Origin: Cristatella mucedo
Taxonomy: Eukaryota; Bryozoa; Phylactolaemata; Cristatellidae
DNA length: 64,000 nt
Assembly: GCA_009760855.2 (NCBI GenBank)
Contig: WPIO01000001.1
Coordinates: forward strand, 1,926,001 to 1,990,000
Direction: 5' to 3'
Positions 1 through 11,405 of the stretch are shown here, piece by piece. Within the stretch, counting starts at the first letter, position 1, and every line of letters begins with the position of its first letter. Made by a program: the position numbers and the translations under genes. Below the pieces are notes generated by a model that was given only the letters and a program-made list of their open reading frames with translations, did not search any database and was not told the origin of the DNA.

Positions 1-669
<669 letters not shown>

Positions 670-1360
670 AGTTGGTTGTCATTCAGCTTTCCAGGGCTCA
701 CGATCCGGTCTTTCCGGGTCAGTACACGGGTCACCGACTTGGCAAGATTAAAAGACACGATCATTGGATGCTCGTCAGTACGAACGAGACTAGCATGAGA
801 TCATAGCTGGCCGCGAAGGGTCATGAGAAAGTGAAAAGTAATTCAAGGCTCCAAGCAGAAACAACATCACTTTTGAACGAAATATTCTAGGGATATGCAA
901 CATCGATGCAGATGAGGTTGTCTGAACAATCTCTGAATTCTTGGGCCTTACAGCTGCATCAGCAATACGGTTGTCAGCTCCTCTACGCCCGGCCAACAAA
1001 TGTGATGGTAAGGCGTCAAATAAGACTAGCACACAGACCACAGCCGAATGCAGTGTTGATCCCAAAATTCTATGCAACCTGGGGATCAAGATATAATCAT
1101 AAGTATTTGATTCTCTTATGGGCTTCTGGCTTAATCAATTTCCCTCGGCTTCCGGTATAGTCTCCATTTTTGCAAGATATTATTTTATAGCACCGTCTAA
1201 GCAGTGGGAAGTAAGATTTACATGATATCCCAAATATACCTGCTCTAATAATGTATCTCAACAAACAAGTCTAGCATTTTCTCAGCAATCATCTATGGTT
1301 TGAAACATGCTATTTTGTACTTATACAACCAAAGGCCTGACATGGTTCGAACACAATGCA
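670..1360. other. no recognised feature
   Basis: Ordinary mixed-composition sequence. Short ORFs up to 99 codons occur on both strands without splice context or recognisable motifs. Confidence 0.5.
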
Positions 1361-1512
1361 AAAAATCGATGGCACTGAACAAAGGAAAAACGAACAAGCG
1401 TTTTTCGGGTGAACAATGAAGTATAAAATTCTTTTGAACAATTTTATTCTTCATTGTTCACCCTGAGATGCTTGTTTGGTCGTTTTTCCTTTGTTCAGTG
1501 CCATCGATTTTT
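1361..1512. repeat. foldback element: long inverted repeat with 9-base loop
   Basis: The left arm (1361-1430) starts AAAAATCGATGGCACTGAAC and the right arm (1440-1512) ends with its reverse complement, GTTCAGTGCCATCGATTTTT. The arms pair through GGGTGAACAATGAA / TTCATTGTTCACCC and up to AATT, leaving the loop CTTTTGAAC. One internal stretch is mismatched, with about 4 extra bases in the right arm. No clear target-site duplication is visible. It could be a MITE or foldback transposon relic. Confidence 0.75.
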
Positions 1513-1859
1513 AGCAAACTCGATTTCTTGCATAGTTTGAATCAGGTCTGGTCTACGGTCTACCTTGACCATTCGCAAAGAAGCGCCCGGCATAGTCGAC
1601 GAGATGCATTGTTTGAGAGTAGGACACGAAAACCACAGCTGCTTCTTAGCCGATTTGAAACTGCTAAATAAGTAATTGCGTATGTTTTTTTACACACCTT
1701 GTAGGCTAGCCAAGGTGGCAGCATGCGAAAATTGTTACAAATAGTGCTAACTCATGCGGTTGCTGTGTTCTTGTAAAAAAAATTCAGCAAGTAGCCCCAA
1801 AACAAATTGAGGTTATTTTTGAAACTCAGAATGAGTGGCTTTTTCTCGACAGCAGTGTA

Positions 1860-1860
<1 letters not shown>

Positions 1861-1930
<70 letters not shown>

Positions 1931-1980
1931 CATATATATATATATATGTGTATATGTGTGTGTTGTATATATACATATAT
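1861..1980. repeat. (CA)n microsatellite grading into (TA)/(TG)
   Basis: About 31 uninterrupted CA units run from 1861 to 1923 and are followed by alternating TA and TG. The ORFs of cysteine/valine and histidine/threonine that cover it are artefacts of the repeat. Confidence 0.95.
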
Positions 1981-2224
1981 TGGCCAAGTCTACTACGTTG
2001 ACGAGCATTCGCAAGAGCATCAGCTCTGGTCAGCTGTCGGGAATTATCCGTTTACGTCGTCAAACTATCTCAGGATTTATACACAGCTTCTCAAAATCGA
2101 AGGTGTCAAATCTTGGCACCACATTGCTAAGTCTATTAGTACACGAATTGCAAATAATCTCTATGGCCAGAGAAGCCATACTCTAGTGCCGATCTACAAT
2201 CGTCCTGCATTCCGATACCTCTGA

Positions 2225-2400
2225 GGCAAGGCGTGAGCCAATTGAGCCTCGGCCTCAATTCAGCAGCGTCACATATACATAGCATCAGAAAGGCTGGGGC
2301 AGCTTGCAGCAATCGTCCAGCTTTTAAAGGTTGCCTATTGCAGGACTCGAAACCAACACCGGGTCGGGAAATGGCTTGCACCTTACTCCTGGGCTATGAC
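2225..2400 (-). mobile_element. SINE family A, degenerate copy
   Basis: On the minus strand an A-box-like AGGAGTAAGGTGC near 2390 is followed about 35 bases later by a B-box-like GGTTTCGAGTCC and GCAATAGGC. This is the same order as the better copies at 33715 and 52500 (GTAAGGCGG, then GGGTTCGAATCC, then GCGGT-GGCGATCC). The body and tail are poorly preserved. Box A and B spacing is that of a tRNA-derived pol III promoter; whether it is still active is unknown. Confidence 0.55.
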
Positions 2401-2639
2401 CTATGACCCAGGGGTGACGAGCATTAGGCGAGTCTTCCCTCTGTCACCGAATCTCCATCCGTTGTGGAGGATGGAGATGGAGATCGTTGGATACGATATC
2501 CGTATCGTTGATGGAGATCTCCATCCGTTGTGGAGGAGGAGGCACTGGTTTTTCACCTTCACGCAGGTAGAGCATTTATCTGACCCTCATCTAATCTGAC
2601 CCCGGGCGCCTGCTGAACAGTAGAGCAACCCCTCGACTG

Positions 2640-3800
2640 CAGCGCATGGCCCTTCGGCAGGGCATTCGATTCAAACTTGCAATCAAATTTCAAAATTCAA
2701 ACTCGCACATTCGATTCCTTCGATGCGTTGATCGCTGCCACGGGTCAGGCTGAGATCACGCAATCCAACACGGCCTATCAGAGGTTGCTATCCATCTACG
2801 CCACACACATCGCCAGGGCAGGAGCCTTCTATCGAGGCCTGCTTCGCTAGCGGCTCTAGTCCCAACAAGGAGTAAAGGTCAGCAAAAGTGGGCTTCCGAG
2901 TTGACCCGGCGGCCATGGCGTAGAACGACCGGAAGTCCTCCCGTGACTACCGCCCTAGCGCGGGTCCCACAGGTCTAGGTCAGTTAGATCAGTATTTTTC
3001 TGCCGCTCAGAATATTTTCCCTCGGAGCACTGGCTCGCAGGCCCGGATTGATCGTCGAGGGCGTCGTCGAAATTGAGCAGCATTATGGTGATTGTACAGA
3101 CGCCAGGTACCTGACGCATGCTCTTTCTGGGCTGGCCGACAGCGTTATCTCTGCTAGAGCACAGTCAGTCGGCAACTAAGGGGTAGGGTACGGCTCGTGG
3201 CAGTGCGCTACCGCTATAGCCTCCGTCCAGCTGACTGCCTTCATGCTCTGCCCCGCAGAGTTGCCTGCGGCTGGGAGGGGGCTGGGGAGGAGGTGGCCAC
3301 AGGATGCCGTGCAGGTTGGTGAAACCCTTCGCGAGCCCGCAGGTATTCGCAATGCTCAGAGACACGCCAGCATCATTGATGCACCGGCTGCAGCCGGTGA
3401 CAGCTGGTAGCCGTCACTCGATCGGATCGGTAGCCTAGCTGCAGGCAGAGTGCTACGACGGTACTCCGAGCAAAGGAACCGCCCATGCTGGAGCCACCGT
3501 TGAGGCGCTTGTAGGCTCTGAGTCAGTGCTGCTGGTATTGAGAGGCGATCGAGCGCTCATTCGTGCAGCTTGTCCGGGAGCTCGCGGGCTCTCCCACCCA
3601 CCCACCGCACCCCAGGCTGTCGTGCGACTGCCGTGTGATGCATAGCCTGTACCCACGCACTGAATCAGGCACTTCGGTAATGCGTTCCCTGATTCGCACG
3701 CATGGGAAGCCCTAGCTGCCCAACGGGCTAGGGCTCCTCTGCCATTTGCTTGACTTTCATTTCCTGACGATTTTCTTCGAAGTCTCATGCATTTTGAGAG
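2640..3800. other. coding-like but unassigned, probably decayed sequence
   Basis: GC-rich stretch whose forward translation has several open pieces without low complexity, for example around 2725-2850 and 3440-3640, broken by stops and frame changes. It could be the remains of a transposon ORF, but I see no diagnostic motif for reverse transcriptase, integrase or transposase. Confidence 0.25.
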
Positions 3801-3913
3801 TCGATTTAATACTTCCTAGTTATGCTGGCATGCATTATCAAATACATCGCAATAACGTTTCTGTTCAGACTAGACCATGAAAACCCTCAGAAGGAAGTGA
3901 ATGTTCTATGAAA

Positions 3914-3995
3914 GCAGCAGTTACTGGGGGCCAATCAAAGAGCAGCAGCAGCTGCTGCTGCTGCTGCTCTTTGATTGGCCCCCAGTAACTGCTGC
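3914..3995. repeat. near-perfect palindrome with CAG/CTG core
   Basis: GCAGCAGTTACTGGGGGCCA at 3914 is matched by its reverse complement ending at 3995, and pairing continues through AATCAAAGAGC into a centre of three CAG and five CTG triplets. The only asymmetry is the extra triplets at the centre. The structure should extrude as a hairpin of roughly 38 base pairs. Confidence 0.9.
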
Positions 3996-4063
3996 CATTT
4001 GTTGGTGACTCCCAAAACACTTTTCGGGACAACAGCCAAAATAAAGAAGTGATAAATAACTGT

Positions 4064-4225
4064 ACCCATGTGCATGTGCATGTGTGTGCGTGTGTGTGCG
4101 TGCAAGTGCGTGAATGCATGTGCGTGCTCACGCAAACACGTGTAACCTGTGTGTGCGCACGTGTATGTATGTGGATAGGTGGGTGCATGGGCGGTGCATG
4201 TGCTTGTGTGTCCATGCACGGCAGT
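4064..4225. repeat. imperfect (TG)n/(TGCG) tract
   Basis: Alternating purine-pyrimidine sequence rich in GTGTGTGCGTG, interrupted by CATG and CACG words. Several overlapping ORFs on both strands are by-products. Confidence 0.7.
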
Positions 4226-4797
4226 TCTATGTCACCACTGCACCATACTTGGAACTCAAAGCACCCGGTAGCTCGAAATCGGAGGTATCTTTATGCTGCA
4301 TCTTGGCCGACTGCTGGCAGAGGCCACGATTTCCCGTCAGTGGCCGTCTGTTCAGGTGACCACTTCTTATGAGCTGTAGCACATCTGCTCCATGATCTGT
4401 TGACCGATCTATTGCACGATGATATTGTAGATCTGTTGCATGCCCGTGCTCTTAGGCTGGGCCGCTCCGGTCTGCTGAGAGTATCCGGGTCGCCTTGTCA
4501 CCACCTAACAGGCCTGCCTTGAAAAGCAATGGTGGCAGCTTCCGGAATCGTTCACTGGTGCAGGCTAATAGGCAATAGCACCGACAGGGCTCACCGTTTG
4601 GGTGCCAGTTTTAGAGTCCATACTGTGCGAATTAAGCTTACACTAGTTCTGGTTCAATTGGTAAGCCATCGATTTGGACTACCGTGAGATCTTTAGGCCA
4701 GGCCTTTTTCTTTCTCACATCCATCGTGACCACCTTTTGCTGCAGTCGGTTTATTGCAAAGCTATCTTTATAGGTAGCGTAACAAGTAAGATAGCCA

Positions 4798-4890
4798 TGC
4801 GTATTTTTTGTAGCAAATGTAAAGTGCCAAGAAAGAGATCGGGTTCTCTGAGGGCACTATAACAAATGTATTATTATTTTTGTTATTATT
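4798..4890 (+). mobile_element. LINE family A, 3' tail fragment
   Basis: TAGCAAATGTAAAGTGCC, AGAAAGAGAT, TTCTCTGAGGGCACTAT and a (ATT)-rich end reproduce the 3' terminus of LINE family A. Left and right hairpin arms both differ from the consensus (GTGCC with GGGCAC instead of GCGCC with GGGCGC), so pairing is kept. Confidence 0.7.
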
Positions 4891-5274
4891 ATAAGTGCAG
4901 GTGTAATCGTTCACAGAAATCCCGTCGTCTGCATCTCAGCGCTGCACTCCGATTAGCCAGGCGTGTTATCTCACGCCTAGCGGCAGGAATGCTGCGCTCT
5001 GATTCCTCATTTGTTATATATAACAAATGTATTATCATTATCTTCCTTGGCTCAGCCGATTCGTGACTGTGTGTGCTCACGATCGAATCGAGATGTTAAT
5101 AGTTCAGATGCGAATTCTTCCTGCCTGATCTGTGTGGCGCACATCGCACCATAGCTACTTATGTCGGCGAGTCATTCTGCTTCCGTAAGCAGCTAATTTA
5201 GCTTAACACTAGTTGAGTCTGTAGGATTGACCCGAGGCCATTCAATGGGATGTAGGCTTAGTGGCATGCTGACC

Positions 5275-5314
5275 GCAGCTGCTGTGACTGAGCTGCAGCT
5301 GCTGTGACTGAGCT
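5275..5314. repeat. 20-bp tandem duplication
   Basis: GCAGCTGCTGTGACTGAGCT occurs twice in direct succession and is followed by a third, partial copy (GCGGCTGC). Confidence 0.8.
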
Positions 5315-5470
5315 GCGGCTGCAGGTCGACAGAGGGTCATTGTGCATGGGGCAAGGGACTGTCAATGCCTTTTTCACGGATTAAATTGCCAGGCGAATGT
5401 CCCTTTTTTGCCCGAGTTGCCGAGACTTTTCTGAGCTTTCTATTAGTACCTGGGTTACCGGCTGTATCAG

Positions 5471-5649
5471 AGCTGTCTGTCACTTTGGCCGGCTGCCGTT
5501 TGACCGGTCTCCGATCGTGGCAACAATCATTTAGCAGTTGTCATTGCCTTCGCGAAGCTATTGGCTCCCTGGCTGTCGAGCACTGGCTGTCCTACCACTC
5601 AAGAGCTGCTAGTCATTGTCCAGGCGTTTTCCGAGAGTCTATCAACGAG
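5471..5649 (+). CDS. possible internal exon, unknown protein
   Basis: A 179-nt open block lies between a candidate acceptor (CTGTATCAG/AG) and a donor (AACGAG/GTGAGA). In the frame that stays open it begins with the last two bases of a codon and ends in phase 0. The encoded 59 residues are of mixed composition, starting ELSVTLAGCRLTGLRSW and ending FRESINE. No domain is recognised. Open blocks of this length are expected by chance in a window of this size, so the splice context is the only support. Confidence 0.25.
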
Positions 5650-6149
5650 GTGAGAAAGTGGACAGAGGAGGAGGCACCAGCAAGGCAGACAGATGAAGGA
5701 TGTCTGCAGTAGCCTGTCATCATGCTCTTGGCTAGCTGCCATCTGGCATCTTCGTTGGCTTGGTTAGCTGCAACTTAGAGACCTGTCAGTGCTGCTATGG
5801 CGTTGGATGGGTAATAACAACGCCAACTGCTGACAAAAGAAGAGGTGATGCCGACAGACAGACAGACAGATCGAGGCTGATGGAAGCCACAGGAAGCCAC
5901 CTGCTGCTGAAGGCCTGTCTAGCCAAGTACTTTTAACAGGTGGAGGTAGAAGGGAATTAGTGAGTGGATATTAACGAAGCTGTTGAGTTCGGCAGCATTC
6001 AAGTGAGTCGAGAATGCTTCCTGCTCAAGCCTGCCCTTGGCACGGCCGGCACAGCTTCCTGGGGGGCGGGAGTAGGGTGGGGGCTCCGGCATGGTTCGTT
6101 GTTTCACCTGAGTTCCCCCTGATGCCCAGATTGCCCGACTGCTAAAACT

Positions 6150-6183
6150 CGCGGTAGGCAGCGCAGCGCCGCTGCCTACCGCG
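6150..6183. repeat. short perfect inverted repeat
   Basis: CGCGGTAGGCAGCG at 6150-6163 pairs exactly with CGCTGCCTACCGCG at 6170-6183, with a 6-base loop. Confidence 0.85.
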
Positions 6184-6831
6184 ATCCTCTCGTTGGCTTT
6201 TTCAAGTTGTTCGTTCTTGTAAGATCCAGTACCAGAACAAAAGGTGCAAGTGCCCAGTCGATCTGATACTGGTCGTTACGCAAATGGAAGCTCCCCGACA
6301 TTCTGCCGGTCTGTGGCAGCAGTGGCATGCGGGGCTTCGTTCCGAACAGGCTGCTGAGAGGTGGCCAGGCACGGTGAGACTGGGGAGCTGCTGGTGCCGC
6401 AGACGCTGCCACTCTCTCTTTACCGATTGCAGGTGAAGTGCTGGAATCCTACTCGTATCCTACTCTAACCGGCATGCAGGGGCAGCCAGTGTTCGTGCAG
6501 CTGGGCCTGGCACAGCTGCAAACGTTTCCAAACGTTGGCTCGGGCTTACCATGTCCTGTCTGCTTTCACGCAGCGAGCAAGAAAAAGGTTGCAGCCGATT
6601 ACTACTAGCTGCGTCTCCATTTGCATGAGCCGTGCTATATCCTGGCTGCAGCAGTGTGTGTGCCGTCGAATCGTTCTTAAGCCATGCTCATACAGAACGT
6701 GTGAAAGCTTTTTGCTATATTACTCCTGGGCCAGGGGGTGGGTATGTCTTTTTAGTTCTTGTTTCTCGCAGCCAAATAGTCTCGAAGCTTGTCTAGCCCA
6801 TTGGTGTCCGTGCGTCCGTGCTCTGGGAATC

Positions 6832-6876
6832 GAGCGCTAGAATCATGCTGCATCATGCTGCATGATTCTAGCGCTC
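6832..6876. repeat. perfect inverted repeat around a duplicated CATGCTG
   Basis: GAGCGCTAGAATCATG at 6832 pairs exactly with CATGATTCTAGCGCTC ending at 6876. The loop is CTGCATCATGCTG. Confidence 0.88.
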
Positions 6877-6912
6877 AGCTTACGAGTGACTGTCGTGCAC
6901 GTGCCCACCGAC

Positions 6913-6935
6913 TGTGTGTGCTGTCTGTGTGTGTG

Positions 6936-6974
<39 letters not shown>

Positions 6975-6990
6975 TGTGTTTGCGTGTTGT
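6913..6990. repeat. (GT)n microsatellite
   Basis: A run of about 20 GT units with small interruptions (TGTGCTGTGTGTG, TATG). Confidence 0.9.
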
Positions 6991-7561
6991 GTTGGCAGCA
7001 AGGCGTGCGCTGGAGCAGCTAATGAAGAGTGAGTGCTTCGGCCGACGTGGTCCTGCTTTCAACCTCTCCGGCTGGCTGCCGTTGCCCGTTACCTTTCGCG
7101 TGGGTAGTGGCTGAGGCTGTTAGCCAGCAAGTGAAGGAGTGGCAGCTGCAGCTGGAGGTCACGGAGAGGGCAGGTACAGCTGGTGCCTCCTAGGAGCCCT
7201 TGGTTGAAGGCACCTGGTTGAAGCTGCAGCAGTGAGAGGCCCTTTTCCGAAGAAGGGCAGCTCTGAGCTAGTGCAAGATCCCAGCCGACGAGTGGCAGTC
7301 AGGGTGAAGGGAGTGAGTGGCCGGCCACATGCCCAAGTCAACCGATTAGCTCTCAGCCACTTGGATGCCCAGCTTGTTTGGGCTGCTGCAAATGTGGGAG
7401 CAGGAGCCCTAGCCAAGTGACAAGCTCCAGTAATGGCTCCATCGGAGTTGAGAGCTGCCTGTTCTCTTGAGGCACTTTGATGCTGTTTTGCTAAGCCACC
7501 ACAACCAGACAGGTGCAGCTGATCGGCTAGAGGTCTATATAGAGGCACACTAGCTGCCCTC

Positions 7562-7735
7562 GTGCACCACTGCCCAGCAGTAACACCGGCATTGGCTGCT
7601 GCAGCCGTTGCAGCAGCAGCCGTTGCTGCAGCAGACGTTGCAGCAGCAGCGGTAGTGGAAGCAGCAGCTGCGGCAACCATTGGAGCAGCAGCAGCAGAAG
7701 CAGCAGCGATGGCAGCGATGGCAGCAGCAGCATCG
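7562..7735. repeat. imperfect (GCA)n trinucleotide repeat
   Basis: Degenerate GCAGCAGCNGTTGCA units. They create alanine-rich ORFs on the plus strand and leucine-rich or alanine-rich ORFs on the minus strand (including a 232-codon one at 7159-7857). All frames look equally biased, so I treat this as simple sequence and not a gene. Confidence 0.7.
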
Positions 7736-7919
7736 CCCCTAGCTGCTGGCAGCTCCTTGACTGTTAGAAAGGGTTCCCAGCAGGCATGGGGGAGATAAAG
7801 TGGTGGTGGTTTGGAAGCCTTTTGCTGCCCTGCCAGCCAGTAAAGGTGTACGCCCACAGCTGCGATGCTTCTATTCAGTTGCCCAATTCACTGCTCATGC
7901 TGGCCTGTACTGGTTTGAT

Positions 7920-8062
7920 GCAGTTGTTAAGGGCCTTGCCTCGAACCATGGTCAAGCTGAATGTATTTGACGATCGAGGTGTGGGGTCGAGCCCCGTGGC
8001 ATATATGAAGCGCCTGAATAGAGATTAAGTTCTCTTAGGGCACTATACAAATGAGTTATATT
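7920..8062 (+). mobile_element. SINE family B
   Basis: A tRNA-like 5' part with box B GGGGTCGAGCCCCGTGGCA is followed by the family tail GAAGCGCCTGAATAGAGATT / AAGTTCTCTTAGGGCACTAT and ACAAATGAGTTAT. Box A is poorly kept in this copy. Confidence 0.7.
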
Positions 8063-8139
8063 TGTTATTATACGTATATGTATGCATCCGGACACTGAAG
8101 CAGTGACTGGCTAAGTGCACAGCTAAGATAGGTTCACAG

Positions 8140-8440
8140 CATTTCTTTCCAAAGCTGAAGAGCGTCGGTGATAGAAGCTTGATCTCTGTGGGCCCGAGGC
8201 TGTAGAACTTGCACAATTCTCACTCAACGGCACCTCTCCTGCTGCCGACTATGGCTCATACTTTCCAGTCGTCCTGAGCTGCTACTTTCATTTTACTCAA
8301 TTCCTCGACTGCCGTACAGACTCAGCTATGCTTATCACTTTCTATTCGTTTCGTCCGGTGAAGTCTGTTGTTGCTGGCGACCGCATGCGTTCCTCAAGCC
8401 GCGTAGGCTTTGAGTGGGGTCTATAGAGAACTTTCCAGTC
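8140..8440 (+). mobile_element. LINE family B, 3' end
   Basis: The fragment starts within the conserved end of the RT ORF (a decayed version of the KTVGERSF...LWNSLP block seen at 63370-63450). It continues with ACTATGGCTCATACTTTCC, the AAGTCTGTTG block and the AAGCCGCGTAGGCTTTGAGT 3' terminus, all in the order of the better copy at 63238-63670. It is 5'-truncated, and frameshifts make it non-coding. Confidence 0.7.
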
Positions 8441-9029
8441 AAGCACCCTTAGTCCTTACTTGGTCCTTGTGATCCTTTACTACAGATGCAGATGCATTAC
8501 TTTGCATGGGAATAAAATACGTATATGCATTACTTTAAACTTTAGCTGAGCCGGCAACAGAATATCTCAGTATTCCTTGACCTTAGCTAGAATCCACAAC
8601 CAGGTTGAGGCGGTGGGGCTAATGCTCCTGGTAACTCGGACATCTGCTGGACAAAAAGGGTGATGCTTGGCCCTAAGGGCTAGATGTCGGACACGTAGGC
8701 CATGGACAGCTAGGCCACGGACGCTTTGGATCAACGTGGATGCTTTAGCCCCCCCATGTTTCTGGCCAACGGACGATTTGGGTCCAGATGTGTGTGCCCT
8801 CGTCACCATGACATCCCTTGTCCAGCAAAATCGGCGAGTGAGAATGAAATTTTTAGAAGCGATAACTGTTTTTATGACCTATCGAATGTGGCTAAGGAAA
8901 CGATGAATATGCACAAAGCAGGGAGCTCTGATTTATAAACTAAACATGGGCTCCATGAGTCAACGATAGTGGGGATGCAGCCGGCAGTGGCCTTACCCAA
9001 ACCTGTTTAGTGCAGCAAATTAATTCGAG

Positions 9030-9292
9030 GGTATATATATATATATATATATATACACCGAATGATATGAACATACAGTGAAATGCAGCCTCTTAATAAA
9101 TATTGTGCCTTCATAATTTTATGGGACATGCAATGGCCGAAAAGCGGCATCCTGACAGCTGAGACCTGCGAGGTTCTTGCTAGTGCTTAGCAAGTACCTC
9201 GCAAGATAATATATAATTTATATAATGTAATTTTATAATATAATGTATAATGTAATATCATAATAACATTATACTATTGTAAATGTAGTATG

Positions 9293-9329
<37 letters not shown>

Positions 9330-9330
9330 C
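9030..9330. repeat. AT-rich segment with two (TA)n runs
   Basis: (TA)n runs lie at 9031-9053 and about 9296-9328. Between 9200 and 9290 there is AT-rich sequence built from TATAAT and ATAATG words. Confidence 0.8.
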
Positions 9331-9892
9331 ATAATTAATATAATATATCTGGATAACAAGAAGTTCACGATCCATAATGGCATTTCTGCATACTTTTAGT
9401 TTAGACGCACACACGTATGTATACATCGAACTTCGTGGAGCAAGCACTGTGAAATGCCAGCATCTCATGTTTAGGCCCCCACCCCACAAAGGCCACACAT
9501 GAGACGTGCGAAAGTACTAGGTGGAGCTTTCGGGTGGTTGGCCAAGACATCCAGGGCAAAAATATCGGCAGACCAAGACGCTCGGATGCCCGAAGGCCGT
9601 GGCTAACAGTTGCCATTACAGGATGAATCGGGCCCTGTAACGATGGGATCGATCAGCATCCCTGAAGTGGGCTGCCTCTCTCAGAGCCATGCGCTGCATG
9701 CACTCCAAGTGGAAATATTCTGCACTCCTCTTCTCTGAGGCAACCCTTGAAAATCGCGATTCAGTGCATTGGCCCCCCCCCCAATTGGTGACACTAATTA
9801 ATGCTGATATTATTATTGGGGTAGAAATCAGTGCCAGCTTACCAGTGGCACCAAGGATTCAGGTGATTTTTTCGAGCAGCATATTTTAATAG

Positions 9893-10236
9893 TAATAATA
9901 ATAATAATACACTTGATAAAGCACCCTCAGAGAATTCAATCTCTTTCTAGGTGCTTTACATTTGCTGCAAAGGAAACACGATTGAATGGTGAGTGGTATC
10001 ATGCTTGATAACAACATGAATAACATGGTTAGGGGTGACATGCACAGGGTCAGCATGCAAATGTGGTTAGTGGCAGCATGCACAGTGTCAGCATGCATAA
10101 GCACATGAAGGACGAATCACAGGGACCCACTAAATGCTGTCCTAAATAGGTGTGCTTACAAGTTCTTTTTAAATGTTGTCAAGTCGGGGGATGTTGTGCC
10201 GTAAGTCGGGAATGAGTTCCAGACTTTGAATGACTT
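9893..10236 (-). mobile_element. LINE family A, 3' end including RT C-terminus
   Basis: Read on the minus strand it encodes a decayed LINE C-terminal block (WNSFP, then [19 protein letters not shown]). The family's non-coding 3' UTR follows (repeated CAGCATGC words, CAGGGTCAGCATGCAAATGT on the plus strand), then the terminal hairpin AAAGCACCTAGAAAGAGATT / TTCTCTGAGGGTGCTTT and an (ATT)n end. An in-frame stop makes it dead. Confidence 0.8.
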
Positions 10237-10356
10237 TATTTAAGCTTCAGCTTGCTTCAAACGTATGCTGCTTTGGCGCTGGGAAAAATGACAGCTCTAA
10301 CAACTCTCTCGGCACTCTCCGCGTTGTTTCAGCTTATAGATGTTTTAATGCTATTT

Positions 10357-10357
10357 A

Positions 10358-10424
<67 letters not shown>
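10357..10424. repeat. (CA)n microsatellite
   Basis: About 33 uninterrupted CA units. Confidence 0.95.
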
Positions 10425-10428
<4 letters not shown>

Positions 10429-10814
10429 CACAACCAACACTAATAATGCACACGGAAGTTCCATTTTGTACACTCCATTGTCAGAAGTGCTAATATTCTT
10501 GTCTGATCCTTGATTTTGACATTTGGGCAGGGGCAGAGCCACTGCTGATTTGCTGAGTCACGGCTATTGCTGCTGCTGTGGCACTGCAAAGCGGCTGCTT
10601 GCCTGACGTAAGGTGCATCATCGGTTTGTCGTCTTGCCCCCAGCCCGGCCCGTGCCCCATACTTGGTGCCATTGACTGGCCAATTGTGACTGATTTCAAT
10701 TGACTAGTGGTATTCGTGCTAGAGACAATTCAGGCTCAGAACAGGGACACTTGCTTGCGACCCTAAAGGACAGACACATTATGAATGGATAATACAGAAT
10801 CGGGTATATCCCTC

Positions 10815-10980
10815 CCCTCGCCCAGGACGTAAGGTGCTTGCTTTTCACATCCCGGAATGTGTGTTGGAGTCCTTCAGTGGGCGATCCTTTACTTTACTTT
10901 CTACTGCAAGCAGCAGTTATAGCCATTAAGGCTCTTCTGTCCCTGTATAAATGAGGCTGTTAAATCAGCTAACCATTTTC
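10815..10980 (+). mobile_element. SINE family A
   Basis: Box A-like region GACGTAAGGTGCTTGC, CTTTTCACATCCC, a mutated box B (TTGGAGTCC), GGGCGATCCTTTACTTTAC, CTGCAAGCAGCAGTTATAGCC, AAGGCTCTTCTGTCCCTGTA and the end GAGGCTGTTAAATCAGCTA. This matches the copies at 33715 and 52500 along the whole length. Confidence 0.75.
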
Positions 10981-11277
10981 CCATCCAGCTCTTATGAATC
11001 CTAGCCTAATAATACTGCTTCTTATGGATAGTTCGGGGCTCGTTCCGAAAAAAAATGTTGATCGGTCTAAAACGTCACAGTCAGCTTTCTTGATGACTCA
11101 GGAGCCTTTGCAAAGCTCTCTTCTCGCTTCTTCTTCTTCTTCTTCTTCGGGGAGAGCCCTTGTAGGACTTGATGTACTTGAGCATTAAGCTACAAACTCT
11201 CAAAATCATTGACCTTGAGAGAGCATGGACAAATGGTGCAACGATAAAATTAAAGAAAGATTTTTTTACTTGAAATT

Positions 11278-11405
11278 CATTGGCATAGCGCCCTAAGAGA
11301 ATTTAATCTCTATTCAGGTGCTTCACACGTGCCGCGGGCTTGAGTCCACGATCTCGGCCATTCCTTGGTCGGTGCGAACACCTTAACCACTGGGCCAAAT
11401 CAGCT
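11278..11405 (-). mobile_element. SINE family B, well preserved
   Basis: Minus strand: box A TGGCCCAGTGGTTAAGG, then box B TGGACTCAAGCCCGCGGC, then GAAGCACCTGAATAGAGATT / AAATTCTCTTAGGGCGCTAT. The 5' part is tRNA-like by its A and B boxes. The 3' part is the same hairpin as the 3' end of LINE family A. Confidence 0.8.

Noticed and set aside
7159-7857. 232-codon alanine-rich minus-strand ORF
   Set aside because: Driven by degenerate (GCA)n; opposite-strand frames are equally open; no motif or splice support.
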